From: CAVPDE01 sp964580575
Lineage (GTDB): Bacteria > Desulfobacterota > DSM-4660 > Desulfatiglandales > HGW-15
Reading direction: 5' to 3'
DNA length: 35,919 nt
Assembly: GCA_964580575.1 (NCBI GenBank)
Contig: CAZOLJ010000047.1
Coordinates: 1 to 35,919, forward strand
The notes beneath the pieces were generated by a model. It worked only from the letters and a program-made list of their open reading frames with translations. It searched no databases and had not been told where the DNA came from. Each line of letters begins with the position of its first letter. Position 1 is the first letter of the stretch. The position numbers and the translations under genes are program-made. Shown here piece after piece: positions 7,087 through 15,624 of the stretch.

Positions 7087-8391
7087 CTATCGAGTTGAGC
7101 TCGTGAAAGGGTCTCTCAATATAATCGATTCTTCCCGACCCGGGCCTACGGAAATCATAGAGAAAGGAACCTCGATCACTTCTTCGATCCGTTTGAGATA
7201 ATTTCTGGCAGCAACAGGGAGATCCTTCCATTTCCTTGCAGAGGTGATATCCTCCTGCCACCCTGGCATCTCTTCGTAGACAGGAATACATCGGGAGAGC
7301 CTCTTCAGACTGGCGGGCATGGATTCCACTCTTTTGCCACCCAGCTCATAGGCCACGCCTATCTTCAAGGTCTTCAGGCCGGTGAGCACGTCGAGTTTCG
7401 TGACGCTCAAGCTGGTGAGCCCGTTGAGCCGTGCGGCATCTTTCACCGCAACGAGGTCCAGCCAGCCGCAGCGCCGCCGCCGGCCTGTGGTCGCCCCGAA
7501 TTCGCAGCCTCTCTCCTGCATGTAATTGCCGATCTCGTCCGTCAACTCCGTGGGGAAGGGCCCTGCGCCGACTCGCGTGGTGTAGGCTTTCACAATGCCC
7601 AGAATGTGATGGAGCTTGTCGGGTCCCACGCCCGCACCGCTGCACGCGGTTCCGGATATGGGGTTGGAGGAGGTGACATAGGGATAGGTGCCGTGATCGA
7701 TATCCAGGTGGGTCCCTTGGGCGCCTTCGAAAAGGACTTGCTTGCCTTGCCGGATGGCCAGGTCGATTTCGAGCGACACATTCGTCAGATAAGGCTTCAG
7801 GATCTCGCCGATGGCCAGATACCGATCATAGATGGGCTGGAACTCCAGAGGTTCGGCGTTGAGGAATTTCGTGAGGTAGAAGTTCTTCTCCTTCAGGTTG
7901 GTCCTGATCTTCTCTTCGAGAGTGTCCGGTTCAAGGAGGTCGGCGGCTCTGATTCCTGTTCGTCCCGCCTTGTCTTCGTAGCATGGGCCTATACCGCGGC
8001 CCGTGGTCCCTATCTTGTCTTTGCCTTTGGTTGCTTCTCTGGCCACGTCGACGGCTCTGTGGTAAGGCATGATGATGTGGGTTTTTTCGCTCAGGGCAAG
8101 AGCTTCCGGGCTCACATCCACCCCTTTGTCTCGCAGGGATGCCATCTCTTCGAGAAGAACCTCCGGGTCGAGCACCACGCCGTTGCCGATAAGACACTTT
8201 CTGCCTTTGTGGAGGATGCCTGAAGGGATGAGGTGGCAGATCGTTTTCTCGCCACAGACCACCAGGGTGTGCCCCGCATTGTTTCCGCCTTGAAATCGGA
8301 CCACCAGGTCCGCCTTCGCACTCAGGTAGTCAACGATTTTACCCTTGCCTTCGTCTCCCCATTGGGTCCCTACGACCGCTACGTTCGCCAT
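7087..8391 (-). CDS. purA: Adenylosuccinate synthase
   Basis: A 434-residue enzyme that joins IMP and aspartate using GTP, the first step from IMP to AMP. Seen: the GTP-binding P-loop-like start VGTQWGDEGKGKIVDYLS with catalytic Asp, the GGNNAGHTLV segment with the catalytic His, IMP-binding TTGRGIGPCYEDKAGR, and the region ATTGRRRRCGWLD. The length is typical (about 430). ATG at 8391 opens directly into the conserved MANVAVVGTQWGDEG, so the start is firm. Located upstream of mnmG on the same strand. Confidence 0.97.
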   Translation of the reverse strand: MANVAVVGTQWGDEGKGKIVDYLSAKADLVVRFQGGNNAGHTLVVCGEKTICHLIPSGILHKGRKCLIGNGVVLDPEVLLEEMASLRDKGVDVSPEALALSEKTHIIMPYHRAVDVAREATKGKDKIGTTGRGIGPCYEDKAGRTGIRAADLLEPDTLEEKIRTNLKEKNFYLTKFLNAEPLEFQPIYDRYLAIGEILKPYLTNVSLEIDLAIRQGKQVLFEGAQGTHLDIDHGTYPYVTSSNPISGTACSGAGVGPDKLHHILGIVKAYTTRVGAGPFPTELTDEIGNYMQERGCEFGATTGRRRRCGWLDLVAVKDAARLNGLTSLSVTKLDVLTGLKTLKIGVAYELGGKRVESMPASLKRLSRCIPVYEEMPGWQEDITSARKWKDLPVAARNYLKRIEEVIEVPFSMISVGPGREESIILRDPFTSSTR

Positions 8392-8598
8392 TGAATCTCT
8401 CCGGAATCTTTATTTCACCAGGAAAGCCCCAAGATGTTCGTCAAGGAGCACCACGCTTAACACACAAAACCGATTTCTTGTAATCCCAACAGCGAAGTCT
8501 TGTCAATGGGTTTATATTCATGTACCTTGACCAGGTCGTTGACGATTCGGCCTTGAGAGGGCTTCCCAAGGCCCTTGAGGGGCAAGGGCTCCCAGTAG

Positions 8599-8799
8599 GA
8601 ACACGATGGAGAGAGGGGCGTGAGGTATTCCATGATCGAGGCCGGCCACGTGGGCCAGAACGTCTTTCTTCAGGCGGAAGCTCTGGGCCTCGGCGCGGGC
8701 ATTGTGGGCGCCTTTGGTGATCGGGAGGTCATCTGGGTAGCGGAGCTGGGTCAAGGCCATGAACCGCTCCTCATTATGCCGGTAGGGCACAAGAAGTAA
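8599..8799 (+). pseudogene. C-terminal remnant of a nitroreductase (SagB/ThcOx type)
   Basis: In one frame the sequence gives RGVRYSMIEAGHVGQNVF, LQAEALGLGAGIVGAFGD and a final LLIMPVGHKK, followed by TAA. This is the FMN-binding C-terminal part of the SagB-like nitroreductase family. A TAG at 8596 closes the frame upstream. In a neighbouring frame, LPKALEGQGL just before it looks like the preceding part of the same family, which suggests a frameshift as well as loss of the N-terminal half. About 17 bases before the first pad-like gene. Not expected to give a working enzyme. Confidence 0.6.
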
Positions 8800-8816
8800 A
8801 ACGGAGAAAGCGCGGG

Positions 8817-9389
8817 ATGTACGAAATTCGTTTCCATGGTCGAGGGGGTCAGGGTGCTGTGTTGGCCTCCAAGATTCTGGCCAAGGCGCTGGTGGAGGAA
8901 GGCCAATTCGTCAAAGCCATTCCCTCCTTTGGTTTTGAACGACGGGGTGCGCCGGTCGAGGCGTATCTGAGATTCGACAACAAAATCATACGGCAGAACA
9001 CCAACCTCTACCATCCTCATTGCGTGATCTGCCTTGATCCGACGCTTCCCAGGTCCGTCAACATCTTTCAGGACATGCGGGAGGGAGGGGTCTGGGTACA
9101 GGCGACAAAAAAGAGCGTTGATCAGCTGATGAGGCCTGAGACCTTGACGGGGATAGGGCTTTGCGATGCCTTTGGAATTGCTTTGCGGATTTTCGGCAGG
9201 CCCATCACCAATTCCATCATGCTCGGCGCTTTTGCAAAGACGACAGGACTGGTATCGCTCGACTCTTTGCGAAAAAGCATGGAGTTTGCCGAGTTTCGCG
9301 ATGCAGCGCTCGACAAGAACGTGCTTGCCGTGGAGCAGGGATATGAGAACACCAAGGTGTTCGACCGCGCAGGAAAGGAGACCCCATGA
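8817..9389 (+). CDS. 2-oxoacid:acceptor oxidoreductase, gamma subunit (PadE-like)
   Basis: A 190-residue gamma subunit of the pyruvate/2-oxoacid:ferredoxin oxidoreductase superfamily. The opening MYEIRFHGRGGQGAVLASKILAKAL carries the family GRGGQG motif, and the FGFERRGAPVEAYLRFD stretch is typical of PorG proteins. The length is normal. The stop overlaps the start of the next gene by four bases (ATGA at 9386-9389), so the two are translationally coupled. First gene of a five-gene set gamma-delta-alpha-FAD-(ferredoxin+beta), the order of phenylglyoxylate:acceptor oxidoreductase padEFGHI in Aromatoleum/Azoarcus. Substrate by context only; a pyruvate enzyme is the main alternative. Confidence 0.88.
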   Translation: MYEIRFHGRGGQGAVLASKILAKALVEEGQFVKAIPSFGFERRGAPVEAYLRFDNKIIRQNTNLYHPHCVICLDPTLPRSVNIFQDMREGGVWVQATKKSVDQLMRPETLTGIGLCDAFGIALRIFGRPITNSIMLGAFAKTTGLVSLDSLRKSMEFAEFRDAALDKNVLAVEQGYENTKVFDRAGKETP

Positions 9390-9679
9390 AACAACAGGCC
9401 CGAAAGGCTTTTGATCACTCCCGCATTCCCGACGATCTCTGTCCCATCGCTACGGAGCTCACCGTGCTGCGCACAGGAGACTGGAGGGCGGAGCGGCCGA
9501 TCGTGGATCGGGACAAGTGCGTGAAATGCGCAACCTGCTGGACCTACTGTCCGACCCAGTGCATTGTGGAGAAGGATACCTGGTTCGAAGCGGGGTTGGA
9601 GATCTGCAAGGGGTGCGGCGTCTGCGCTCAGGAGTGCCCGCACCACGCGATCACCATGATCGAGGAAGTAGAGGAATAA
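9386..9679 (+). CDS. 2-oxoacid oxidoreductase delta subunit, 2x[4Fe-4S] ferredoxin (PadF-like)
   Basis: A 97-residue ferredoxin-type subunit. It has two complete [4Fe-4S] motifs: CVKCATCWTYCP and CKGCGVCAQECP, about 35 residues apart, as in PorD. The N-terminal 45 residues resemble the delta-subunit extension (TELTVLRTGDWRAERPIVD). It would pass electrons from the TPP-containing core to the FAD subunit or to free ferredoxin. It overlaps the gamma gene by four bases and ends two bases before the alpha start, so it is in the same operon. No missing cluster ligands were seen. Confidence 0.92.
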   Translation: MKQQARKAFDHSRIPDDLCPIATELTVLRTGDWRAERPIVDRDKCVKCATCWTYCPTQCIVEKDTWFEAGLEICKGCGVCAQECPHHAITMIEEVEE

Positions 9680-9681
9680 CT

Positions 9682-10878
9682 ATGTCCGAGACACTCGTTT
9701 GTGACGGCAACGAAGCGGCTGCGTGGGGAGTGGCTCTGGCCCGGCCCGACATGGTGGCTGTGTATCCCATTACGCCCCAGTCGTCGCTTGCCGAGTACAT
9801 TTCACAGTTTGTGGCGGACGGGATCATCAAGGCGGATTTGATGGACGTGGAAGGCGAGCACAGCGTTCTGTCCGTGCTCCAGGGCGCGTGCCTGGCAGGT
9901 GCCAGGACCTTTACGGCAAGCTGCGGTCAGGGCCTAGCGTTCATGTTCGAGCCCTACTACCGCACGCCTCCTTTGCGGTTGCCCATTGTCATGTCCCTCG
10001 TCACCAGGGACGGGATCACCCCCCAGTCGGTCTGGGGCGGCCAGCAGGATGCCATGACCGTGCGCGAGGCGGGCTGGATTCACATGTACTGCGAGAACGT
10101 GCAGGAGGTGCTGGACACGGTGGTCATGGCCTACAAGATCGCGGAGCACCGCGATATCATGCTTCCCGTGAATGTGAACCACGACGGCAACTATCTCTCC
10201 TACGGAGTGGAGAAGGTGGAGTTGCCGGACCAGGACGAGGTGGACGCGTTTCTGGGCAGAAAGGATACGAACTGGCACGCGGCGCTCGATCCGGAGCGGC
10301 CCATGGCCGTGGATCCGCTGACCGGCGGAGCAGGAGGAGCCGGGCCGGCCCTCTTCGTTCGTTACCGCAAAGGATTGTGCAAGGGCATGCAGAATGCCTT
10401 GAAGGTGATCCCGCAGGTGCATGAAGAGTGGGCCAAGCGTTTCGGCCGATCCTATGCGCCTCTCGTGGAGGAGTATCGCCTCGAGGATGCGGAATATGCG
10501 GTAGTCACCATCGGCAGCATGACTGGCGCTGGGAAAGATGCGGTGGACCTGGCCAGAGAAGCGGGAGAAAAAGCGGGGCTCATCAAGGTCAAGACCTTCC
10601 GTCCCTTTCCCTTGGAGGCTTTGCGCAAGTCCCTTTCAAAAGTCAAAGCCGTGGGCGTGGTGGACCGCTCCGTGAGCTTCGGGTGGAATTCCGGGCCGGT
10701 GTACCAGGAGTTGCTGTCTGCCCTGTACGGGTTGAATCAGCGGATACCGGCCATCAGCTTTATCGGAGGGCTTGCCGGGGCGGACATCACGATCGAGCAC
10801 TTCACCAGGGTTATCGAAACGACCGCCAAGGCGCGCAAAGGAGAAGTGGCTGAAGGGCCGACATGGCTGAATGAATGA
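9682..10878 (+). CDS. 2-oxoacid oxidoreductase alpha subunit (PadG-like)
   Basis: A 398-residue alpha subunit. The start is the ATG at 9682 (MSETLVCDGNEAAAWG), two bases after the delta stop; an open frame continues upstream but overlaps delta and is not used. The pyrimidine-binding region of TPP enzymes is visible: VYPITPQSSLAEYISQF, DVEGEHSVLSVLQGA, and TASCGQGLAFMFEPYY. The C-terminal third has the transketolase-C-like domain (VVTIGSMTGAGKDAVDLA ... KVKTFRPFPLEAL ... VVDRSVSFGWNSGPV). About 43 kDa, matching PadG. A 180-base gap holding hairpins separates it from the FAD subunit. Confidence 0.9.
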   Translation: MSETLVCDGNEAAAWGVALARPDMVAVYPITPQSSLAEYISQFVADGIIKADLMDVEGEHSVLSVLQGACLAGARTFTASCGQGLAFMFEPYYRTPPLRLPIVMSLVTRDGITPQSVWGGQQDAMTVREAGWIHMYCENVQEVLDTVVMAYKIAEHRDIMLPVNVNHDGNYLSYGVEKVELPDQDEVDAFLGRKDTNWHAALDPERPMAVDPLTGGAGGAGPALFVRYRKGLCKGMQNALKVIPQVHEEWAKRFGRSYAPLVEEYRLEDAEYAVVTIGSMTGAGKDAVDLAREAGEKAGLIKVKTFRPFPLEALRKSLSKVKAVGVVDRSVSFGWNSGPVYQELLSALYGLNQRIPAISFIGGLAGADITIEHFTRVIETTAKARKGEVAEGPTWLNE

Positions 10879-10882
10879 ACTG

Positions 10883-10942
10883 CTGTCGGCTGAAGCCGAC
10901 AGCCTGAGGGACAGAGGCAATTCATTGCCTCTCTGCATTTTT
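10883..10942 (+). terminator. Two tandem hairpins inside the pad-like operon
   Basis: Stem 1 pairs CTGTCGGCT (10883-10891) with AGCCGACAG (10894-10902). Stem 2 pairs AGAGGCAA (10913-10920) with TTGCCTCT (10925-10932) around a TTCA loop and is followed within a few bases by TTTTT. They start five bases after the alpha-subunit stop. They could act as a partial terminator that lowers expression of the downstream FAD and beta genes, or stabilise the upstream mRNA end. The rest of the gap up to 11057 shows only degenerate GTGCCTTTG-like repeats. Confidence 0.5.
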
Positions 10943-11057
10943 CTCTGCTTGGTGCCTGTGTGCCTTTGCGACTTTGTGCCTTCATTAAAGTGTGAGAACC
11001 AACCTACAGACGAGGGTTCTTCCCGTACCCTGACAAGGACAATCTGAAGGGATTCTT

Positions 11058-12311
11058 ATGCTTCACACCAAGTATCTCATCATCGGTTCCAGTCACGCGG
11101 GGCTATCGGCTCTCGATGCCGTCCGGCTGCAGGACAAGAAAGGCTCGCTGACCCTGGTCACACAGGAGTTATGCCTTCCCTACTCTCCGACCATTCTTCC
11201 TTACGTGCTCTCGGGCCAGGCCCAACCGGAGAAGGTTTTCCTGAGAGATCAGCAAAGCCTTGACGGCCTTTCCGTTGTCTTTAAGCCGGGAGCAAGGGTT
11301 GTGGCTGTTGATGGAAGGTGCCGGCAGGTGACCCTTCAATCAGGGGAAAAGATAGAATATGAGAAGCTCCTTTTGGCCACAGGCGCAGCACCCAAGCTAC
11401 CTCCTCTCCAGGGTCTGGAAGCGGCGCCCCACCACGTGCTCCGCACCCTTGAGGATGCCTTGGACTTGCGGTCCAAACTCCGAAAGGAGGGAACGGCTGT
11501 GGTGCTGGGAGCCGGGCTCATCGGCCTGCACGCCGCCGAAAACCTGGCAAAGGGAGGCATGAAGGTGCTTGTGTTGGAGGCCCTGTCCCAGGTTCTGCCC
11601 GGCTACTTTGATGAAGAAGCATCACAGATGATCTACAGGGCTTTTGCAGACAACGGCGTCAAGATCCTGCTGAAAGAAAAGGTGTCAAGCGTCAAAGCAG
11701 CGCACGGCGAGACCTCTCTGAGCCTCGCCTCGGGAAGCAGTCTTTCCGCCGGGTTGCTCGTTGTGGCAACCGGAGTTCGGCCGAGAGTGGAGGTTTTGAA
11801 AGGCTCCGGGGTCGAGGTGGACCAGGGGATCCTTGTAGACGAGAGAATGAGAACCAACATGAACGGGATTTGGGCGGCCGGTGACGTAGCGCAGGCAAGA
11901 GGATTCTTTGAGTCATCGAAGATCCTGAACGCCACCCTGCCCAATGCGGTGGAGCAGGGACGGATCGCCGGCATGGACATGGTGGATGATCCGGCGCTGA
12001 AAGTTTTTCAGGGAGCGGTGTCGCTCAACACATACAAGTTCTTCGGTCACAGGGCTTTCTCTGTAGGAATAGTCAGGGAGGAAGAGGGGTGTGAGGTTGA
12101 AAGGGCGGTTGTTGCTGACAGCTTCAAGTATCAGAAGCTCATTTTCAAAGAGGATCAGCTGGTGGGAGCCTCGGGAATCAACTGCGAGCTGGACCCGGGC
12201 GTCATGGTTCAGCTCATTCGGCGAAAAGCATATCTGGGCGATGTGAAAGCCAGGTTCTGCGCTTCGCCCGTAGAAATCAGCCGCGTCATGATGACCGCTG
12301 TGTGGCGCTGA
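11058..12311 (+). CDS. FAD/NAD(P)-dependent oxidoreductase subunit (PadH-like)
   Basis: A 417-residue flavoprotein of the pyridine-nucleotide:disulfide oxidoreductase class. It has an N-terminal FAD motif YLIIGSSHAGLSALDAVR, a central NAD motif VVLGAGLIGLHAAENLAKGG, and the second FAD stretch NGIWAAGDVAQ. No redox-active CxxxxC pair is seen near the first motif, so it resembles the NADH:acceptor and PadH group rather than disulfide reductases. In PadEFGHI this subunit passes electrons from the oxoacid core to NAD+, making the whole enzyme NAD-linked. Lies between the alpha and beta genes on the same strand. A stand-alone NADH oxidase is less likely, given the context. Confidence 0.85.
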   Translation: MLHTKYLIIGSSHAGLSALDAVRLQDKKGSLTLVTQELCLPYSPTILPYVLSGQAQPEKVFLRDQQSLDGLSVVFKPGARVVAVDGRCRQVTLQSGEKIEYEKLLLATGAAPKLPPLQGLEAAPHHVLRTLEDALDLRSKLRKEGTAVVLGAGLIGLHAAENLAKGGMKVLVLEALSQVLPGYFDEEASQMIYRAFADNGVKILLKEKVSSVKAAHGETSLSLASGSSLSAGLLVVATGVRPRVEVLKGSGVEVDQGILVDERMRTNMNGIWAAGDVAQARGFFESSKILNATLPNAVEQGRIAGMDMVDDPALKVFQGAVSLNTYKFFGHRAFSVGIVREEEGCEVERAVVADSFKYQKLIFKEDQLVGASGINCELDPGVMVQLIRRKAYLGDVKARFCASPVEISRVMMTAVWR

Positions 12312-12351
12312 GAAAAACATGCGGCAGAAAGCTTGAAAGGGGAATCTTGAA

Positions 12352-13707
12352 GTGGGTAACAGTTTCAATACGATCGCTTTTTACCAGGACAAGTGCGACG
12401 GGTGCGGAGACTGCGTGCCGGCGTGTTCGAGGCATCACACGGGCGGAGCCGACTCGAAACACTCGCGCATCAAGGTGGCAAAGGATGCGGAACAGCAGTC
12501 CTTCGGGATTGCCCTGTGCCGTCAATGCGGCCAACCCCAGTGCGTGATGAACTGTCCTTCAGGAGCCCTGTCCAAGGACTTGAGCACCGGGATTGTGAAA
12601 TGGGACAAGGAAAAGTGCGTCAACTGCCAGCTCTGCACTCTGGCCTGTCCATACGGCGGCATAACGTACAATGCCTTGACCGATCAGGTGATGAAGTGCA
12701 ACTTCTGTGACGGCGACCCTGCCTGCGTCAAGGCTTGCCCAAGAGGTGCCCTTGAGCTGAAGCAGGTCGCATCGATCTTCAATGCCTGGGGTGACCTGGA
12801 AGATCTGGTCGTGCCCGGCCTCTCCGCTTGCCTGGGGTGCAACTCCGAATTGCTTCTGAGACACACGCTTCGTCGAATCGGACCCAACGTGGTTGTGGCC
12901 ACTCCGCCGGGCTGCATCGCCGGGGTAGGTTCTGTAGGGTTCAATGCAAAAACAGGTCTCAAAACCCCTGTGTTCCACCCGCTTCTCACCAACACGGCTG
13001 CCATGCTGGCAGGGGCTAGGCGCTACTACAAGCGCATCGGCAGGGATGTGACGATGCTCGCCATGGCAGGGGATGGAGGCACCGCCGATGTGGGATTCCA
13101 GTCCCTCTCGGGAGCGGCCGAGCGGGGTGAGCAGATGATCTACATCTGCGTGGACAATGAAGGCTACATGAACACAGGAGTGCAGCGCTCCAGTACCACC
13201 CCATACGGTGCGTGGACGTCCACCACGCCGGTCGGCTCTGTGCTGCACGGCAAGACCAGGGACGCCAAGCCCTTGTCTCTTCTCATGGTGATGCACAACT
13301 GCGAGTATGTGGCGACCGCTTCGACTGCCTTCATGGAAGACTATTATGGGAAACTTGGAAAAGCGATCGAGGCCTCCAAGAAAGGTATGGCCTACATCCA
13401 CGTGTTTTCACCATGCCCAACAGGCTGGCGATTTCCGACCGGCAAGCTCATCGAGGTGGCTCGCCAGGCCGTGGAAACAAACATGGTTCCTCTGTGGGAG
13501 TTCGAGTTGAAGGAAGGCCGGATTCGCTTTACCCACCCTGTAGACAATCCTCTCCCCGTTCAGGCCTATCTTTCCCTCATCGGCAAATACAAGCACCTCG
13601 ACGAGAAGCAGATTGCCTTTATTCAGGAGCAGACCAACCGGAAGATTGGGGTGCTGAAGAACTTCGCACGAGAGGAGAAGAAAGAACAAGTGTCAAACGC
13701 TGCCTGA
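12352..13707 (+). CDS. Fusion of four-cluster ferredoxin and TPP beta subunit (PadI-like)
   Basis: A 451-residue fusion. Residues 1-145 form a HycB/DMSO-reductase-type ferredoxin with four cysteine groups: CDGCGDCVPAC, CRQCGQPQCVMNC, CVNCQLCTLACP and CNFCDGDPACVKACP. The rest is a PorB-type beta subunit: LSACLGCNSELLLRH, and the TPP-binding pair GDGGTADVG ... VDNEGYMNTG. The start is GTG at 12352 with AAAGGGGA upstream. About 49 kDa, matching the large Fe-S/beta subunit of phenylglyoxylate oxidoreductase; ordinary PorB proteins lack the ferredoxin half. The four clusters would link the TPP site to the FAD subunit. Last gene of the operon. Confidence 0.9.
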   Translation: MGNSFNTIAFYQDKCDGCGDCVPACSRHHTGGADSKHSRIKVAKDAEQQSFGIALCRQCGQPQCVMNCPSGALSKDLSTGIVKWDKEKCVNCQLCTLACPYGGITYNALTDQVMKCNFCDGDPACVKACPRGALELKQVASIFNAWGDLEDLVVPGLSACLGCNSELLLRHTLRRIGPNVVVATPPGCIAGVGSVGFNAKTGLKTPVFHPLLTNTAAMLAGARRYYKRIGRDVTMLAMAGDGGTADVGFQSLSGAAERGEQMIYICVDNEGYMNTGVQRSSTTPYGAWTSTTPVGSVLHGKTRDAKPLSLLMVMHNCEYVATASTAFMEDYYGKLGKAIEASKKGMAYIHVFSPCPTGWRFPTGKLIEVARQAVETNMVPLWEFELKEGRIRFTHPVDNPLPVQAYLSLIGKYKHLDEKQIAFIQEQTNRKIGVLKNFAREEKKEQVSNAA

Positions 13708-13777
13708 TCTCTCAGCAGCATACGGTTCCTGGGCGTTGCATCTTGTCAACGGTTTGAGATGAGTCTATATTGCGCTG

Positions 13778-14575
13778 ATGTCTGAATGGATTGCGATAAT
13801 CATCCTCGGGATCATCGAGGGGATCACCGAGTTCCTGCCCATCTCCTCCACCGCCCACCTTCTCATCTTTGAGAACTGGCTGCCGCGGCAGACCGATCTA
13901 TTCAACATTGTCATCCAGAGTGGCGCGGTCCTCGCGGTGCTGCCGCTTTTCCCTGAACGCCTGCGTCAGTTTGCCTTTCAGTGGCGCGAGAAGGCTACCC
14001 AGGACTATGGGTTGAAAATCCTTTTGGCCGTAGTCATCACCGGCATCGGCGGTTTGCTCCTGGACAAAGCCGGGTTTAAACTGCCCGAAAGGCTGTGGCC
14101 GGTCGCCTGGGCAATGCTCGTGGGCGGGATTGGGTTTCTGGTGATCGAGCGATGGTTGAGCGGTCGCAACCCCCAGGGTCCGGTGACCTGGTCTATCGCA
14201 GTGGTTGTCGGTATCGGTCAATTGATCGCCGCGGTGTTTCCCGGCACCTCGCGTTCAGGCGCGACGATCCTCCTCATGCTGATGCTCGGCCTGAGCAGAC
14301 CCGCGGCGACCGAGTTTTCCTTCCTTGTCGGCATTCCTACGATGCTCGCGGCCGGGGGGCTCAAGATTTTTCAGGCCCTCCGCCACCCGACGGCCGGGGG
14401 CTCCGCTGAGCAGTGGGGCATGGTGCTTCTCGGATTCATTGCCTCTGCCGTGGTTTCCTTCATCGCTGTGAGGTGGCTGCTGCGCTACATCCAGACCCAC
14501 ACCTTTATCGTCTTCGGCTGGTACCGCATCGTGCTCGGGGCAGTGCTTTTTCTTCTTCTTTTCATCCAACGCTAA
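13778..14575 (+). CDS. uppP: Undecaprenyl-diphosphatase (BacA/UppP)
   Basis: A 265-residue inner-membrane phosphatase with about eight helices. It recycles the undecaprenyl carrier lipid for peptidoglycan and other wall polymers and often gives bacitracin resistance. Both active-site motifs are present: EGITEFLPISSTAHLLI near the N-terminus and PGTSRSGATILLMLMLGLSR near residue 155. The length is typical. ATG at 13778 starts directly on the first helix. It is 70 bases after the beta-subunit gene; whether it is read from the same transcript is open. The next gene is convergent. Confidence 0.96.
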   Translation: MSEWIAIIILGIIEGITEFLPISSTAHLLIFENWLPRQTDLFNIVIQSGAVLAVLPLFPERLRQFAFQWREKATQDYGLKILLAVVITGIGGLLLDKAGFKLPERLWPVAWAMLVGGIGFLVIERWLSGRNPQGPVTWSIAVVVGIGQLIAAVFPGTSRSGATILLMLMLGLSRPAATEFSFLVGIPTMLAAGGLKIFQALRHPTAGGSAEQWGMVLLGFIASAVVSFIAVRWLLRYIQTHTFIVFGWYRIVLGAVLFLLLFIQR

Positions 14576-14678
14576 ATATAGCCGCCTGAACCCAAGACTC
14601 CGGAAAAACTTACAGCTCCGCCGAGAGCACCAAGGAACTCGGAGAAGGGGGCTTAACGTGCCCAGGGTCACCGCCTAT

Positions 14679-15221
14679 TCAATCCATAGGCTTGATTTGC
14701 TGTGTGCGACGGAATGCCGCACGATCAAAGCCAAGCGCGGCAGCCTTGTCGAGCGCAGCCAGGAGCGAGGCGTCATCCAGGTTGGGCGTCCTTGATAACA
14801 CCCAGCCATATGTCCGGCTAGGCTCGCCGATTAGAACCCACCGGTAATCCGGATCGAGCGCCAAAATCCAGTAGTTCCCATAAAAGGGCCGGAAGAAGCT
14901 GACCCGCAACTTGGCATTGCGGCTCCCCTCGACCACCTTCGCGATCCCGTTGGCTTCTTCAATCCCGCCATCCGCCTTTCGGCAGCGATTCCGCACCCGG
15001 ACCACATCACCGTCCAGGCGATAACTCGCCTGAGTGTCAGCCACGCACATGGACTGGAATCGGTTTGGCAGGAGGACAATTTCATACCACTCGCCCATGT
15101 AGCGAGCAAGGTCCACCGATTCAACCGTGGGTAACGGTAGGGTGGGTCGGAGCGTGCAGCCGGCAAAACCAGCCAACAGGAAGGCTACTGCGATCTTGCA
15201 TAAGCGCGTGAAGGTCATCAA
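14679..15221 (-). CDS. Lipocalin-family outer-membrane lipoprotein (Blc-like)
   Basis: A 180-residue lipoprotein. The signal peptide (FTRLCKIAVAFLLAGFAGC) ends in a lipobox-like AGFAGC with the acylated Cys near residue 22. The lipocalin signature MGEWYEIVLLPNRFQ follows, with the conserved GxW, then ASYRL and the paired NYWILALDPDYRWVLIGEPS strands that end bacterial lipocalins. Blc proteins bind lipids or fatty acids at the outer membrane, often during envelope stress. Two ATG codons (15221, 15218) are adjacent and either may be used. Convergent with uppP. Confidence 0.93.
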   Translation of the reverse strand: MMTFTRLCKIAVAFLLAGFAGCTLRPTLPLPTVESVDLARYMGEWYEIVLLPNRFQSMCVADTQASYRLDGDVVRVRNRCRKADGGIEEANGIAKVVEGSRNAKLRVSFFRPFYGNYWILALDPDYRWVLIGEPSRTYGWVLSRTPNLDDASLLAALDKAAALGFDRAAFRRTQQIKPMD

Positions 15222-15516
15222 AGCATCTATTCCTATTCTGATTTCCCTATCGTCCTTTCATCATCTGCCAGGAGCCCGGCAATGACAGTTTGGCCAGCCG
15301 CGTCCGATCCTCTTGTTCTGTGGTGCCCATGTTTGTCACTCCTTGTTTACGACCCCACGATACCAGATTTCACAACCGGCCTCTACAGGGATTCTACCCT
15401 CCTCATTTTTCATGATTGGATCCTGGAAGCGCGGCTAACCTCGATTGCTACAAGCTTCGCTCCAAACTCCAGTGAAAGCGACCATGCGCACATACATGGT
15501 CATCGGGAAATAATTC
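15222..15516. other. Intergenic stretch without recognisable gene
   Basis: About 300 bases between the lipocalin start and the promoter at 15517. An open frame at 15282-15533 encodes 83 residues but has no ribosome site, a non-natural composition and no family resemblance. I see no repeat or RNA gene. It probably holds the lipocalin promoter on the minus strand; a clear one was not identified. Confidence 0.5.
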
Positions 15517-15545
15517 TTGACATAAGCAGCTAAGGGCTTTATATT
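15517..15545 (+). promoter_or_regulatory. Sigma-70 promoter
   Basis: TTGACA (15517-15522) and TATATT (15540-15545) are separated by exactly 17 bases. The -35 box is a perfect match to the consensus and the -10 box has one mismatch. Transcription would begin near 15552 and give a leader of about 73 bases before the 52-residue protein, containing the terminator-like hairpin at 15579-15615. Confidence 0.7.
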
Positions 15546-15578
15546 GGAACAACTTTAAATCCGGTTTTGGTTGTCATT

Positions 15579-15615
15579 CCCAGAGCCTGCGGAAAACGGC
15601 GTCTGGGTTTTTTTT
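15579..15615 (+). terminator. Terminator-like hairpin in the leader (possible attenuator)
   Basis: CCCAGAGCC (15579-15587) pairs with GGC-G-TCTGGG (15598-15607, one bulged G), and eight T follow (15608-15615). This is a full intrinsic terminator. It lies downstream of the promoter at 15517 and directly before the AGGAGG ribosome site and ATG at 15625, so it would end or attenuate transcription in the leader rather than close an upstream gene on this strand. Confidence 0.65.
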
Positions 15616-15624
15616 AGGAGGAAG

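Noticed and set aside
15282..15533. Open frame of 83 codons before the helicase group
   Set aside because: No ribosome site, no family similarity, and its end overlaps the strong promoter at 15517.
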